A stretch of DNA of 64,000 nt from Kerstersia similis (GCF_965139615.1 NZ_CBCSIQ010000011.1:1-64000); one strand, 5' to 3'; numbered from the stretch's first letter, positions 7,688-17,348 are shown. Notes: a model not told the origin generated them from the sequence alone. Numbers and translations are program-made.

Positions 7688-10315
7688 TTACTCGTCAGCG
7701 GCGCTCTTCTTGCTTGCAGTCTTGCGGGCAGTCTTGGTGGCGGATTTTGCCGCCGTCTTGGTTGCTGCTTTCGTTGCAGTCTTGCTCGCCGTTTTCGTTG
7801 CCTTCCCGGCCGTCTTGGTCGCTGTCTTGGCGGCAGTCTTGCCCGCCGCCTTGCCGGCTTTCTCAGGGCGCGGCTCGAACTCGAACCCGACCTTGCCGTC
7901 CGGCTGCAACACTAGGTACGCCTTGAACTTGCGATTCGTCCGGCTGGACACAAAACCGTCAAGCAAATCGGTCCGGCCATCGCGCAACAGCTTGGCGACC
8001 TGCTCGCGGGAAATCTCCTGCTGCAGAATCACCTTGCCGCAGCGGAAGTCCGCCGGGTTCTTGTTCGGGCCGACGCCATGTTCGCTCACGTAATACATCC
8101 CGTGCTCGTACACCTTGCCGCCGCTGATCGGGCTGACCCCTACCGGTTCCTGCTGTGAAAAATCAGCTTCTTCTTCGTCATCGTCGTCATTCTGGCCGAA
8201 ATCAAAATTCAGTTTGAATTCGTCGTCGATACGCAGAATGGCGGCAAACGGGCGGCCCATCTTGCTGATGAACCCTTGCAAGGGGCCGATCTCCCGCTTT
8301 TCCAGCAGCGTTTCCACTTCCGGCAGTTCGAACGTTCGGCCACCGGGGTGCTTGCTGATGGAAAAATCGCATTGCGTACATGCAAACCGGCGGTAATTCT
8401 CTTTCACGACCCCGCCGCACTTCGGGCAGGGAGTCGTCAGGGTTGCGTAATCACCCGGTACCGTGTCGCGCTCATATTCCTTGGCGCGCTTGACGATGAC
8501 CTGCGTCATCTGCGCAATTTCGCGCATGAAAGCATCGCGATCCAGCTTGCGCTGCTCGATTTGCTTGAGCTTATGCTCCCATTCGCCGGTCAGTTCGGGC
8601 GAAGTCAGCTCGCGCACATCCAGGCCGGCCAGCAGCGTCATCAGCTGGCGCGCCTTGGCGGTTGGAATCAGATCACGGCCTTCACGGCGCAGGTAGCCTT
8701 CATTGAGCAGGCCTTCGATAATGGCAGCACGCGTGGCGGGCGTGCCCAGGCCGCGCTCGGACATCGCCTCGCGCAACTCTTCGTCATCGACCAGCTTGCC
8801 TGCGCCTTCCATGGCCGACAGCAGCGTCGCTTCGTTGTAGCGGGCGGGCGGCTTGGTGGCCAGGCCGACCGCTTCCACCTCTTCGGTGCGAACCTTCTCG
8901 CCTTCCGCGACGGCGACCAGATTGGCTTCATCGCCTTGTGCCTGGCGGCCGTACAGCACCAGCCAGCCGGGCTGCACCAGCACCTTGCCTTCGGTCTTGA
9001 ACCGGTGGCCGTTGACTTCTGTCAGGCGGGTTGTCACGCGGTATTCGGCGGCAGGGAAGAATACGGCCAGGAAGCGGCGTACCACCAGGTCATAGATCTT
9101 GGCTTCGGCTTCGCTCAGCTCGCGCGGCACTTGCAGCGTCGGGATGATGGCGAAGTGATCCGACACCTTTTTGTTGTCGAAAATGCGCCGGTTCGGGCGA
9201 ATCCAGCCTTCCTTCAGAATGCGTTGCGCATGCGGATGCACGCCGGCTGCGGCGGATTCGCCCTGGGACAGTGCATCGACGACCTCGCGGCTCGTGGCGA
9301 CATAGTCTTCCGGCAGGTAGCGCGAGTCGGTACGCGGGTAGGTCAACGCCTTGTGGCGTTCATACAGCGACTGGGCCAATGCCAGCGTGGCCTTGGCGGA
9401 AAAGCCGAAGCGCGAGTTGGCTTCGCGCTGCAGAGAGGTCAGGTCGAACAACGCCGGCGACAGCTGCGTGCTGGGGCGCGATTCTTCCGTTACGGTGCCA
9501 GGCTGGTCGCGGCAGGCCGCCACTACGCTTTGCGCGGCCGCCAGCGACCACAGGCGCGACTCGCGCTTCTCGGGGTCGCGTTCGTCTTTCTTGAAGTCCG
9601 GGTCTATCCAGCGGCCTTCGTACAGGCCGGCGGCAGCCACGAATTGCGCGCGCACTTCCCAGTAGTCACGGGACACGAAACGGCGGATGCGCTCTTCCCG
9701 CTCGGCCACGATGGCCAGCGTCGGGGTTTGCACACGGCCTACCGGTGTCTTGAAAAAGCCGCCATCCTTGCTGTTGAAGGCGGTCATGGCACGGGTGCCG
9801 TTGATCCCGACCAGCCAGTCTGCCTCGGCACGAGAGCGTGCAGCGGCTTCCAGCGGCTGCAGGTCCACATCGTCACGCAGGTTCTCGAAGGCTTCGCGGA
9901 TCGCGGCCTGGGTCATGGACTGCAGCCACAACCGTTTGATCGGCTTCTTGGTGCCCGCATACTGGGTGATGTAACGGAAGATCAGTTCGCCTTCTCGTCC
10001 GGCGTCACAGGCGTTGATGATGTCACCGACATCCTTGCGCTTGATCAGCTTCACCAGCATTTTCAGCCGTTCCGTCGATTTTTTGTCGGCGGGAGCCAGT
10101 TCGAACTGGGGAGGGATGACCGGCAGATGGGTAAAACTCCATTTGCCCCGTACCGGATCATTGGGCGCGACCAGGCCCAGCAGATGCCCGATGCTGGAAC
10201 TCAGCACGTAACGATCGCTTTCGAAATAATCGCCCTCACGCTTGAAACCGCCGAGGGCGCGTGAGATATCAAGGGCTACCGAGGGTTTCTCGGCAATAAT
10301 CAGCGTTTTTTCCAT
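7688..10315 (-). CDS. topB: DNA topoisomerase III (TopB) with histone-like C-terminal tail
   Basis: A type IA topoisomerase of 875 residues from MEKTLIIAEKPSVALDISRAL; this start fits the family N-terminus better than the in-frame one 14 codons upstream. It carries the TOPRIM motif CDAGREGELIF, the active-site region ALTYPRTDSRYLP (catalytic Tyr), a GVGRVQTPTLA-like decatenation/DNA-gate segment (TPVGRVQTPTLAIV) and GLGTPATRAAIIEGL. A C-terminal zinc ribbon has the pattern CPKC...CTQC. The last ~57 residues are a low-complexity Lys/Ala/Thr repeat (KTA-AK-T units), like histone H1 or Bordetella BpH-type proteins, probably adding nonspecific DNA binding. It relaxes and decatenates single-stranded regions. 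A strong terminator follows. Confidence 0.95.
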   Translation of the reverse strand: MEKTLIIAEKPSVALDISRALGGFKREGDYFESDRYVLSSSIGHLLGLVAPNDPVRGKWSFTHLPVIPPQFELAPADKKSTERLKMLVKLIKRKDVGDIINACDAGREGELIFRYITQYAGTKKPIKRLWLQSMTQAAIREAFENLRDDVDLQPLEAAARSRAEADWLVGINGTRAMTAFNSKDGGFFKTPVGRVQTPTLAIVAEREERIRRFVSRDYWEVRAQFVAAAGLYEGRWIDPDFKKDERDPEKRESRLWSLAAAQSVVAACRDQPGTVTEESRPSTQLSPALFDLTSLQREANSRFGFSAKATLALAQSLYERHKALTYPRTDSRYLPEDYVATSREVVDALSQGESAAAGVHPHAQRILKEGWIRPNRRIFDNKKVSDHFAIIPTLQVPRELSEAEAKIYDLVVRRFLAVFFPAAEYRVTTRLTEVNGHRFKTEGKVLVQPGWLVLYGRQAQGDEANLVAVAEGEKVRTEEVEAVGLATKPPARYNEATLLSAMEGAGKLVDDEELREAMSERGLGTPATRAAIIEGLLNEGYLRREGRDLIPTAKARQLMTLLAGLDVRELTSPELTGEWEHKLKQIEQRKLDRDAFMREIAQMTQVIVKRAKEYERDTVPGDYATLTTPCPKCGGVVKENYRRFACTQCDFSISKHPGGRTFELPEVETLLEKREIGPLQGFISKMGRPFAAILRIDDEFKLNFDFGQNDDDDEEEADFSQQEPVGVSPISGGKVYEHGMYYVSEHGVGPNKNPADFRCGKVILQQEISREQVAKLLRDGRTDLLDGFVSSRTNRKFKAYLVLQPDGKVGFEFEPRPEKAGKAAGKTAAKTATKTAGKATKTASKTATKAATKTAAKSATKTARKTASKKSAADE

Positions 10316-10376
10316 GTGTTTCCAAGGAGCGCCTGGCGCCAGGTTGCGGGGAATCATACGGTTGGAGAATCAAGAC

Positions 10377-13208
10377 ATGCAAGCGATCCGCCAGGATGAG
10401 ATTGACACAGCAGGCTGGAATTGGCAGAAACTGCTGTCCTCGCAGGCGCTTTGGCTAGGTGCCATCCTGCTTTCCAGCGGGTTGATTTGTCTGTTGGCCG
10501 CCAACTGGACGTCCTTGGGCAAATGGACCCGTCTGAGTGGTTTGCAAGTGTTGCTGATTGCAACGGTCGGTCTCGCATTCTGGTGCGCCCGGCGGCGCGG
10601 AACGCAAGGAAATCTGTTCCTGGCGCTGGTGATGCTGGCGGCGGTCGGGGTCGGTGCCTTGCTGGGACTGGTCGGGCAGACGTATCAGACGGGCGCCCAG
10701 AGCTGGCAGTTGTTTGCCTGGTGGACGGTATTGCTTCTTCCCTGGGCATTGACGCTGCGGCGTCCGGGCCTGTGGCTGTTCTGGCTGGTGATCATGAATT
10801 TCGCCCTGATGCTCTGGTTGGCAGTGGGCAACAGTTTCCTGATGATCGGCGTGCTACATGACAGCCTGGGAACCTGGCAGCTGGCTTTGCCGAACCTGGT
10901 TTGCCTGGTGCTCTGGCATGCGTACGGAGAGCGTTTTGGCGCCTATGGCAAAGCCGGCATGCGTTTGCTGACGGCGCTGGCGCTCTGGCCGCTGGCGGCG
11001 GAGGTTGCAGTGGGTATCGCCCAGGCCCAGGACTACGGATATGGCTATCCGTTGAGCCTGTTGGCCGTGTTTGCAGCCATCTGGCTGCTGGCGTCAGTGG
11101 TGCTGTGGCGGCACTTTGGCCGCAAGGAACAGGCGGATCTCTGGGTATTGGCGATTGTCGGTCTGGGGGCAATCGGCGTGAGCCTCACGCTGGTGCAGAC
11201 CATTCTGTCGGATAGCGGCTCGCTGGAAGCCACGTTGAGCATGCTGAGCATCGTCGTGGTGCTGGAGGCGGCCTGGGTGGCGTGGCGCCTGTTGCGCCTG
11301 CATGAGGCCGTTACCGGGCAGGCAGCCCGCAGCGGTGAAGACATTCCATTGTCCGTTCAGATCATTCTGGGCATAGGCGCATGGCTGGTGACGCTGTTCG
11401 TCCTGGGTTTGCTGTTGTTGCTGGGGATAGTGGAAAGCGAAGAAGGCGCCTTGGTCTTCGGTTTCGTCCTGATGCTGGTTTCGGCATTGGTTCTGCGCCT
11501 GGGGCAGGCGGCGGAAAAGAGCCGGCAACAGGCAGGGACCGAGACTGCGCAAGCGGAGGCAGGCAGCCGGGCGGCGCCCGTGCAGCGTGGCGGCCAGTTG
11601 GCCAATATGGTGGAACAGATCGGCGTGGCCGCCGGTGTGGTCGGAATGGGATTTTTTGGTTTCGGGCTGGTGATGCTGGTCCCGGATCCCTACGGCTATA
11701 TCGGGCTGGGCCTGGCCGCCAGCGCGCTCTATGCCGCCGGGACGGGCCGCATCATCCGGTTCCTGGCCGCGCTGGTGCAGGCCGCCTGCCTGATGGTGGT
11801 CGTGCAGTGGCTGTTCTGGGTGAAGTTGCAGGGGGAGGATTCGCTGGGCGACATCATCTGGTGGCACATGGAGCAGGGTTGGAGCAGTCTGATGCCTTTG
11901 GCGCCCGATGTCTGGCTGCTGACGATAGGTGCGGTGCTGGCTTTCATCCTGGCCTATGGCGCCAGGCGGCAAACCTGGCTGTTGCCGGCTGCACTGGCCT
12001 GGATGCTGGTGGCTCAGGGCACGATTTTCGGCATGGGAGGTGTGACCTTGCGGAGCCTGCCCACCCTGCTTGGCCGGGACGCTTTGTTTGGCGGCATTAC
12101 CCTGCTGTATGCGATCCTGCCCGCTGCCGTGGCCCTGATGGTGCTGCGCAGCCTGCCGCAGCGGCCCACGTTGGCATGGCGCTCAGGCCTGACACTCATG
12201 ACTCTGGCGATATCGCTGGTCTGCCTGTCGGCGCCGGCGGTATTGATCGCCTTGATCTGGGTCTGGCTGGGCATAGCGGTGCAGCGGCGCTGGCTGCGCG
12301 TTTTTGGAACGCTGGCGCTGCTGTTGGGCCTGTTCGATTATTACTATGGCTTGCACGTGCCCCTGCTGGAGAAGGCGCTATGGCTGGTTGTGGGAGGCTG
12401 CCTGGCACTGGCGGTTGCAGCGGCGCTGCAGCGCAGCTATCACCGCCTGGGCGTGCTGCAAGTGCATGACACCGGCGTGCAGGCGGGTGGCAGCCGAGGG
12501 TGGCAGGCCGGCCTGGCAGGTGGCTTGCTGGCCGTGCTGGTCGTGGCCAATGCCGGGGTGCTGCGTTACGAAAACATCCTGACGCATGGCAAACCGCTGT
12601 TGTTGGAACTGGCGCCGCTGGATCCCCGCGCATTGCTGCAGGGCGATTATATGGAGTTGGCCTATGCGGAAGACCGAGGCCTGCGTTGGGGCTCGGGGGA
12701 CGAGGCGCTGGCTGGTTATGCCGTATTTGCCGCAGGTGAGAGCGGCCCTGCGCAGGTATTGCGCCTGCAGCCGTCAGCGCAGCCCCAGGCCAGCGACGAA
12801 GTGGTGATTCCCTTGCGCGCTAATCGCTGGGGCACGAGCAGTCTGGCCTTGACCGGCGCCTATTTCTTTGCCGAAGGGCTGGAACCCTACTTTTCTCCGG
12901 CCCGTTATGGTGAGTTCCGGGTCGATGAGGCGGGCCGTTCCGTGCTGCTGCAATTGCGGGATGAGAACCTGCAGCCCATGTCTGCCGCCAACGCCAGGGA
13001 GCATGCGGATGCGGTGCGCTCCGCACCACAGGCCTTGCCGGCACCGGTCAATCCTGTGTCTGATGGCGATGAGGCCGTGTCCAGGCCCGCCGCCTTGCCT
13101 CAGGACAAGGCAGCGCAGCAGGCGGAGCGGGCGACGGCCGCCGCCGTGGATGCGGCTGCCGCGGCGACGGAAAGCATGCAAAGCGATGGGAATGCCGCCG
13201 ATAGATAA
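10377..13208 (+). CDS. Large membrane protein: DUF2157 + DUF4401 + GDYXXLXY domains
   Basis: From the ATG at 10377 (GGAG about ten bases upstream) this is a 943-residue protein. The N-terminal part (residues 1-330) has many hydrophobic helices and matches the DUF2157 pattern, including VGQTYQTGAQSWQLFAWW. The middle part is a second multi-helix region of DUF4401 type. The C-terminal soluble domain has LDPRALLQGDYMELAY, the signature of the GDYXXLXY family, followed by an Ala-rich tail. DUF2157/DUF4401 and GDYXXLXY proteins are often separate neighbouring genes; here they are one chain. Function is unknown. It is convergent with the DUF4239 gene. Confidence 0.82.
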   Translation: MQAIRQDEIDTAGWNWQKLLSSQALWLGAILLSSGLICLLAANWTSLGKWTRLSGLQVLLIATVGLAFWCARRRGTQGNLFLALVMLAAVGVGALLGLVGQTYQTGAQSWQLFAWWTVLLLPWALTLRRPGLWLFWLVIMNFALMLWLAVGNSFLMIGVLHDSLGTWQLALPNLVCLVLWHAYGERFGAYGKAGMRLLTALALWPLAAEVAVGIAQAQDYGYGYPLSLLAVFAAIWLLASVVLWRHFGRKEQADLWVLAIVGLGAIGVSLTLVQTILSDSGSLEATLSMLSIVVVLEAAWVAWRLLRLHEAVTGQAARSGEDIPLSVQIILGIGAWLVTLFVLGLLLLLGIVESEEGALVFGFVLMLVSALVLRLGQAAEKSRQQAGTETAQAEAGSRAAPVQRGGQLANMVEQIGVAAGVVGMGFFGFGLVMLVPDPYGYIGLGLAASALYAAGTGRIIRFLAALVQAACLMVVVQWLFWVKLQGEDSLGDIIWWHMEQGWSSLMPLAPDVWLLTIGAVLAFILAYGARRQTWLLPAALAWMLVAQGTIFGMGGVTLRSLPTLLGRDALFGGITLLYAILPAAVALMVLRSLPQRPTLAWRSGLTLMTLAISLVCLSAPAVLIALIWVWLGIAVQRRWLRVFGTLALLLGLFDYYYGLHVPLLEKALWLVVGGCLALAVAAALQRSYHRLGVLQVHDTGVQAGGSRGWQAGLAGGLLAVLVVANAGVLRYENILTHGKPLLLELAPLDPRALLQGDYMELAYAEDRGLRWGSGDEALAGYAVFAAGESGPAQVLRLQPSAQPQASDEVVIPLRANRWGTSSLALTGAYFFAEGLEPYFSPARYGEFRVDEAGRSVLLQLRDENLQPMSAANAREHADAVRSAPQALPAPVNPVSDGDEAVSRPAALPQDKAAQQAERATAAAVDAAAAATESMQSDGNAADR

Positions 13209-13279
13209 GGCTGACGGATGGGGCGACGCTGGCAGGGCTGGCGGGGGCGCGAAGGCTGCCCCCTGCCGGCCAGGCTGGC

Positions 13280-14071
13280 TCAGGGGGCCAGCCCCCCATG
13301 CGCCAAGGTGACGGTGATGGCCTCCAGGTTGCTGGGCACAACCTGGATCAGTCCGCGGCCGGGTACGTCGATTTCCGCGATGAGGAACAAGGCCAGTGCG
13401 GTAATGACGGGGAAGGTCAGGATCAGCAGATTGCTGCCTTCCCTGCCCCGGATGTTGTAGCCGATCATGAAGCTGGAGCACAGCCCGAACATCAGCAGGA
13501 TGGCCCAGGCGGCATTGGGGACCTGGCGCCGCCAGCTGGACATGGTTTTTTGTTGCGAGGTGTAGAGGTTGCTGCTGGCGTCCAGGGCGGTTTTGAAAAT
13601 GGTATTCGGGTGCGCCAGTGCAATCTTGCTGATCGCGGTCCACATCCGTGTCTGCAGCTGGATAGCTTGCAGGCGCAGTTCCGCACGCTGTGCATCGTCG
13701 TTGGTTTCAAAGAACTGAATGCGCAGCGCCAGGTACTGCCTGAGCATGGCTTCTGCCTGTTCTTGCTGAGACTCGTCCAGCAGGGTCGTATGCTGCAGGG
13801 CATTGCCGATGGCGATCGCCTCGTTTTCCTCCGACATGACACGCTGGTTGTAGCCATTGATGGCAAACGACAGGATGAAGCCGATCAGGAGTGCAAACAA
13901 CGATAGCGCGGCACCCAATACGACTTTCAGTTCGTCGTCGGTGGTATTGGTATGTTTGAACCGGCGTCCCCAGGTGTACTTGCCCAGCAAGGCAGCCAGC
14001 GACAGGCTGCCCAGCAGGGCGAGCAGTGTGGCCCAGGAATAGATGTCAACGGCAAGAAGGTTTTCGAACAT
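13280..14071 (-). CDS. DUF4239 (bestrophin-like) membrane protein
   Basis: A 263-residue protein with two N-terminal hydrophobic helices (SWATLLALLGSLSLAALLG and VVLGAALSLFALLIGFILSF). A long soluble central region, probably helical and rich in Glu, Gln and Arg, follows. Two C-terminal helices end the protein (AWAILLMFGLCSSFMIGY and LILTFPVITALALFLIAEID). NGYNQRVMSEENEAIAIGNA after helix 2 is typical of the DUF4239/bestrophin-like family, whose members resemble ion channels but are poorly studied. It is convergent with the large DUF2157 protein; the 3' ends are 71 bp apart. Confidence 0.8.
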   Translation of the reverse strand: MFENLLAVDIYSWATLLALLGSLSLAALLGKYTWGRRFKHTNTTDDELKVVLGAALSLFALLIGFILSFAINGYNQRVMSEENEAIAIGNALQHTTLLDESQQEQAEAMLRQYLALRIQFFETNDDAQRAELRLQAIQLQTRMWTAISKIALAHPNTIFKTALDASSNLYTSQQKTMSSWRRQVPNAAWAILLMFGLCSSFMIGYNIRGREGSNLLILTFPVITALALFLIAEIDVPGRGLIQVVPSNLEAITVTLAHGGLAP

Positions 14072-14273
14072 GTCGATGCGGGAATCTTCCAGAAGGCGGC
14101 GAGCGGATGCAGGCAGGCCGGGATGGCTTGGGCCATCTCTCGTATTTTAGGTCGGCTGGCGAAAAATAGCCGGTGCTGCACGCTTGTCCGCCCGGCTGTT
14201 GGCTGGGGGCCACAACGCGCCGCAGCGCTGCCCCGGCTGTAGGGAGTGGCCCGGTCTGCGGGCGTTTGGTGGC

Positions 14274-15260
14274 TCAAGCCGCGCCGGCCAGCCTCAACAT
14301 GGCGCGAGCCGCCGTTTCATCCACGATCAGCGTGTGGGCGCGGGTGGCGGCAATGCCGGCGATTATGGCCTGTGCTTTGCGTGCGCCGCACGAGGAAATG
14401 ACGGTGCGCGGGACATCGGAGAGGCTGGCGGGGGGAATCGCCATGACGCGCTGGTTGGCAGGGTGATCCACGATCCGGCCGGCGGCATCGACGAAATGGC
14501 ACAGCACATCGCCGACGGCGCCGGCCGCCTTGAGACTATCGGCCGTATCCCAACTGAGCAGGCCGCGCCGGAAAATGGAGGCCTGGCGGCTCAGGTCTCC
14601 CACACTCAGCAAGACCAGGTCCAATGCCTGCGCACGGGCCTGCAATCTGGCCATGTCGTCGATGTTCCAGAGTGCCTGCGCCAGCGCCGGATCCGGTACG
14701 AAAACGGGTGCCGTGATCTGATACAGCTCGGTGCGATAAAAATGGGCCAGCTGCCAGGCCACCGCAGAGGGGCTGTCGGGGCCGGCATGCGTGACTTCGC
14801 CCAGCAGGGAAACGACGGTCGCATCGCGCACATGGCGCCATGCCAGGGAGCGGATGGCGTGATGCAGGGTCGCGCCCCAGCCGACGCCGATGGAAATGCC
14901 GTCTTGCATTTGGTCTGACAGATAGCGGCCCGTCGCATGGGCGACGGCCTGGATGGACCGCGCTTCCGACAGGCCGGAGACTGGCACGACGATGGCCTGT
15001 TGCAGGCCGAAGCGCGCCGTCAGCGCCTGTTCCAGCTGCAGCATGTCGCTGCCGCGGCCATTGATGGAAATCTGCACCAGCCCTTCTTCCCGTGCCGCAG
15101 CCAGCAGCCGCAGCACCTTGCTGCGGTTCAGGCCGAGCTGGCGGGCGACTTCTTCCTGGGTGAGCTGCTCCACATGGTAGAGCCATGCTGCGCGCAGTTT
15201 CACATCATGGGTATCGGGTGACAAAAAATCGCTGGCAGTAAGAGGGCTGGTTTCGGACAT
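14274..15260 (-). CDS. SorC/DeoR-type sugar-binding transcriptional regulator
   Basis: From MSETSPLTASDFLS (ATG at 15260) this is 328 residues; a GTG at 15323 is an upstream alternative. The N-terminal helix-turn-helix, LTQEEVARQLGLNRSKVLRLLAAAREEGLVQ, is typical of the SorC family. The rest is a SorC effector domain of Rossmann type: GVGWGATLHHAI near residue 130 and VLLSVGDLSRQASIFRRGLL near 220. These domains bind phosphorylated sugars or related phosphoesters. The gene is divergent from the SurE/Ugp-like operon and shares a gap with direct repeats, so it most likely controls that operon. Its ligand should be one of the operon's phosphorylated substrates or products. Confidence 0.85.
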   Translation of the reverse strand: MSETSPLTASDFLSPDTHDVKLRAAWLYHVEQLTQEEVARQLGLNRSKVLRLLAAAREEGLVQISINGRGSDMLQLEQALTARFGLQQAIVVPVSGLSEARSIQAVAHATGRYLSDQMQDGISIGVGWGATLHHAIRSLAWRHVRDATVVSLLGEVTHAGPDSPSAVAWQLAHFYRTELYQITAPVFVPDPALAQALWNIDDMARLQARAQALDLVLLSVGDLSRQASIFRRGLLSWDTADSLKAAGAVGDVLCHFVDAAGRIVDHPANQRVMAIPPASLSDVPRTVISSCGARKAQAIIAGIAATRAHTLIVDETAARAMLRLAGAA

Positions 15261-15306
15261 CGCTGCGGGAGGCAAGGGAATGGAAGCGCAGGATAACCTG
15301 CTGCAT

Positions 15307-15372
15307 ATGTCATTTTCCAGCACGGCCGGCAGATCGGGAACGGTGTCGTTGGGAATGAATAAATGTCATTTT
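15307..15372. promoter_or_regulatory. Repeated ATGTCATTTT elements, candidate SorC operators
   Basis: ATGTCATTTT occurs twice in the same orientation (15307-15316 and 15363-15372), 56 bp apart, between the divergent regulator and the SurE-like gene. The second is embedded in AAATG-T-CATTT (15361-15371), a perfect 5+5 palindrome. This arrangement suits a looping regulator such as SorC proteins. Confidence 0.45.
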
Positions 15373-15450
15373 AGAGAAACTTTTGTTCAATAGACTTGCT
15401 TGCATTGCCGGGGAGTTGCCCTGGGAAATCCACAGACGAAAAGCGGATAT

Positions 15451-16212
15451 ATGCGAGTTCTCATTTCTAATGACGATGGTATCGACGCGCCTGGCCTGGC
15501 GTTGCTGGAGCGCGCAGCGCTGCTGTTGACCGACGATGTCTGGGTGGTGGCGCCGGATGGCAATCGCAGCGGCTATGGCCATGGCATCACCCTGCGCCGC
15601 AGCTTTGAAGTGACGCAACGCGGGCCACGTCGCTATGCATGTAGCGGCACCCCGGCTGATTGCGTGATTGCGGGTGTTTCCTGGCTGTTCCGGAACGATA
15701 GGCAGCCGGATCTGGTGTTGTCCGGCATCAATGAAGGCCGCAACGTGGCTGAGGATGTGGCCTATTCCGGCACCATGGCGGTGGCCCGCGAAGCGGCGCT
15801 GTGCGGCATTCCCGCCGTGGCTTTTTCCCGGCCCCGTGACAGCAGCGGTGACGAGGACGGCGAACGCTGGCTGGCCGACCGCCTGCATGGATTCTGGCTG
15901 GCGCGAGAACAATGGTCGCGTGACGGCCATTGGCTCAATGTCAACCTGCCGCGCCGCTTGCCTGCTGCCTTGCGTGCGGCACGACGAGGCAGCGACAAGG
16001 TCGCAACGCAGGTCATTATCCATTCCGAACGCGAACGTGAGCATGCCCTGATCGAACCCCTGGCGCTGCGCCGCTACCTCGCTGGCGATGGGGATGAAAA
16101 CGCCTTGATCGACGCGGGTTTCGCCACGGTGACTTGCCTCAACTGGCATGGCCACTCGCCGGTGCCGGCGGAAATCCTGCATGAAAGCAGCACGCTGGAG
16201 CAAATCCGATGA
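15451..16212 (+). CDS. SurE-like 5'/3'-nucleotidase (acid phosphatase family)
   Basis: A 253-residue SurE-family phosphatase from MRVLISNDDGIDAPGL. The metal-binding Asp pair is D8-D9. NRSGYG (38-43) supplies the next ligand Ser, SGTPADC (65-71) follows, and SGINEG (91-96) supplies the Asn ligand. The family hydrolyses phosphomonoesters, classically nucleotides, under Mg/Mn. True surE normally sits by pcm, nlpD and rpoS. Here it heads an ABC-transporter operon and its stop overlaps the ATPase start (ATGA at 16209-16212), so this is probably a specialised paralogue acting on the imported compound. It is cytoplasmic; no signal peptide is visible. Confidence 0.85.
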   Translation: MRVLISNDDGIDAPGLALLERAALLLTDDVWVVAPDGNRSGYGHGITLRRSFEVTQRGPRRYACSGTPADCVIAGVSWLFRNDRQPDLVLSGINEGRNVAEDVAYSGTMAVAREAALCGIPAVAFSRPRDSSGDEDGERWLADRLHGFWLAREQWSRDGHWLNVNLPRRLPAALRAARRGSDKVATQVIIHSEREREHALIEPLALRRYLAGDGDENALIDAGFATVTCLNWHGHSPVPAEILHESSTLEQIR

Positions 16213-17294
16213 GTGCCTTGTCGATCCGGTCGCTCAAGCGTGGCTGGGGCGGCGAACTGGCGGTTAATGATGTGTCTTTCGAGGTGCCGGCAGGCAGCAT
16301 GACGGTATTGCTGGGGCCTTCGGGGTGCGGCAAGTCCACGACCTTGCGCCTGCTTGCCGGGCTGGAGCGCCCGGACAGTGGCCGTATCCTGCTGGGAGGC
16401 CGTGATGTGACCGACCTGCCGCCGGCAGCACGTGGCCTGTCCATGGTGTTTCAGAACTATGCCCTGCTGCCGCATCTGAGCGTGGCGGAAAATATTGTCT
16501 TTGGCCTGAAGATCCGGCGCGTGCCGCCCGCTGAGCGCGCCCAGCGCCTGCGCCATGCGGCGGAAGTGCTGGGGCTGGAAGCCTTGCTGCTGCGCAAACC
16601 CGGGCAGCTTTCGGGTGGGCAGCAGCAGCGTGTGGCCTTGGGGCGTGCCATCGTGGCGCGTTCTTCCGTGTGCCTGATGGACGAGCCGCTGTCCAATCTG
16701 GATGCGCAACTGCGCCATGAAATGCGCCGCGAGATCCGTGACCTGCAACAGCGCCTGGGCATGACCATGGTGTATGTCACTCATGACCAGACGGAAGCCA
16801 TGAGCATGGCTGATCAGGTGATTCTGATGCGTGGCGGCCGTATCGAGCAGCAGGCTGCGCCGGGCGAGCTGTATCACCGTCCCGCCACGCATTTTGCGGC
16901 TCGCTTCATCGGCGTGCCGCCCATGAATCTGGTGCCGCTGGAAAGCCGCCTGGCGGGTGCATTCCTGCCTGGGACGGACATCTGTCTCTGGCCAGGCCAG
17001 GCGCCGCAGTCCGTGACGCTGGGCCTGCGGCCGGAAACGATCCGTCTGGTCGCGGCAGGGGGCATCCCTGCGGTGCTGGATCACGTGGAGTACCACGGCG
17101 CCGACCATATCCTGAGTTGCCGCATTGGTTCGGCCACGTTGGCGGTCAGGCATGACAGCCAGTTCTCGGGCAAGCCGGGTGATGCGCTGCTGTTGTCCTG
17201 GCCGGAGCAGGCCTCCCACTTTTTCGATAGTGCATCGGGCCTGCGTCTGGCCGGCCCCGGCACGCTGGATGTACGGCAGTCGCTGGCAGCCTGA
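16209..17294 (+). CDS. Ugp/MalK-type ABC importer ATP-binding protein
   Basis: A 361-residue ATPase of the carbohydrate-uptake CUT1 type. It has Walker A GPSGCGKST, a Q-loop (VFQNYALLPH), signature LSGGQQQRVALGRAI, Walker B SVCLMDEPLSNLD and an H-loop Thr-His (YVTHDQTEA). The C-terminal TOBE/regulatory part (from about residue 235) resembles UgpC/MalK. It overlaps the SurE-like gene by 4 bp and is followed by the binding protein and two permeases, a complete importer. It energises uptake at the inner face of the membrane. UgpC is the nearest family by context; substrate identity is inference. Confidence 0.92.
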   Translation: MSALSIRSLKRGWGGELAVNDVSFEVPAGSMTVLLGPSGCGKSTTLRLLAGLERPDSGRILLGGRDVTDLPPAARGLSMVFQNYALLPHLSVAENIVFGLKIRRVPPAERAQRLRHAAEVLGLEALLLRKPGQLSGGQQQRVALGRAIVARSSVCLMDEPLSNLDAQLRHEMRREIRDLQQRLGMTMVYVTHDQTEAMSMADQVILMRGGRIEQQAAPGELYHRPATHFAARFIGVPPMNLVPLESRLAGAFLPGTDICLWPGQAPQSVTLGLRPETIRLVAAGGIPAVLDHVEYHGADHILSCRIGSATLAVRHDSQFSGKPGDALLLSWPEQASHFFDSASGLRLAGPGTLDVRQSLAA

Positions 17295-17348
17295 GCGGCT
17301 GGTGCGGATGCCTGTGTATTTTCCCTCAACGTTCCCCTGGATACGTAA

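Noticed and set aside
8276..10264. 662-codon open frame on the plus strand across topB
   Set aside because: It is antisense to a clear, complete topoisomerase III and its translation shows no family motif, only GC-rich antisense composition.
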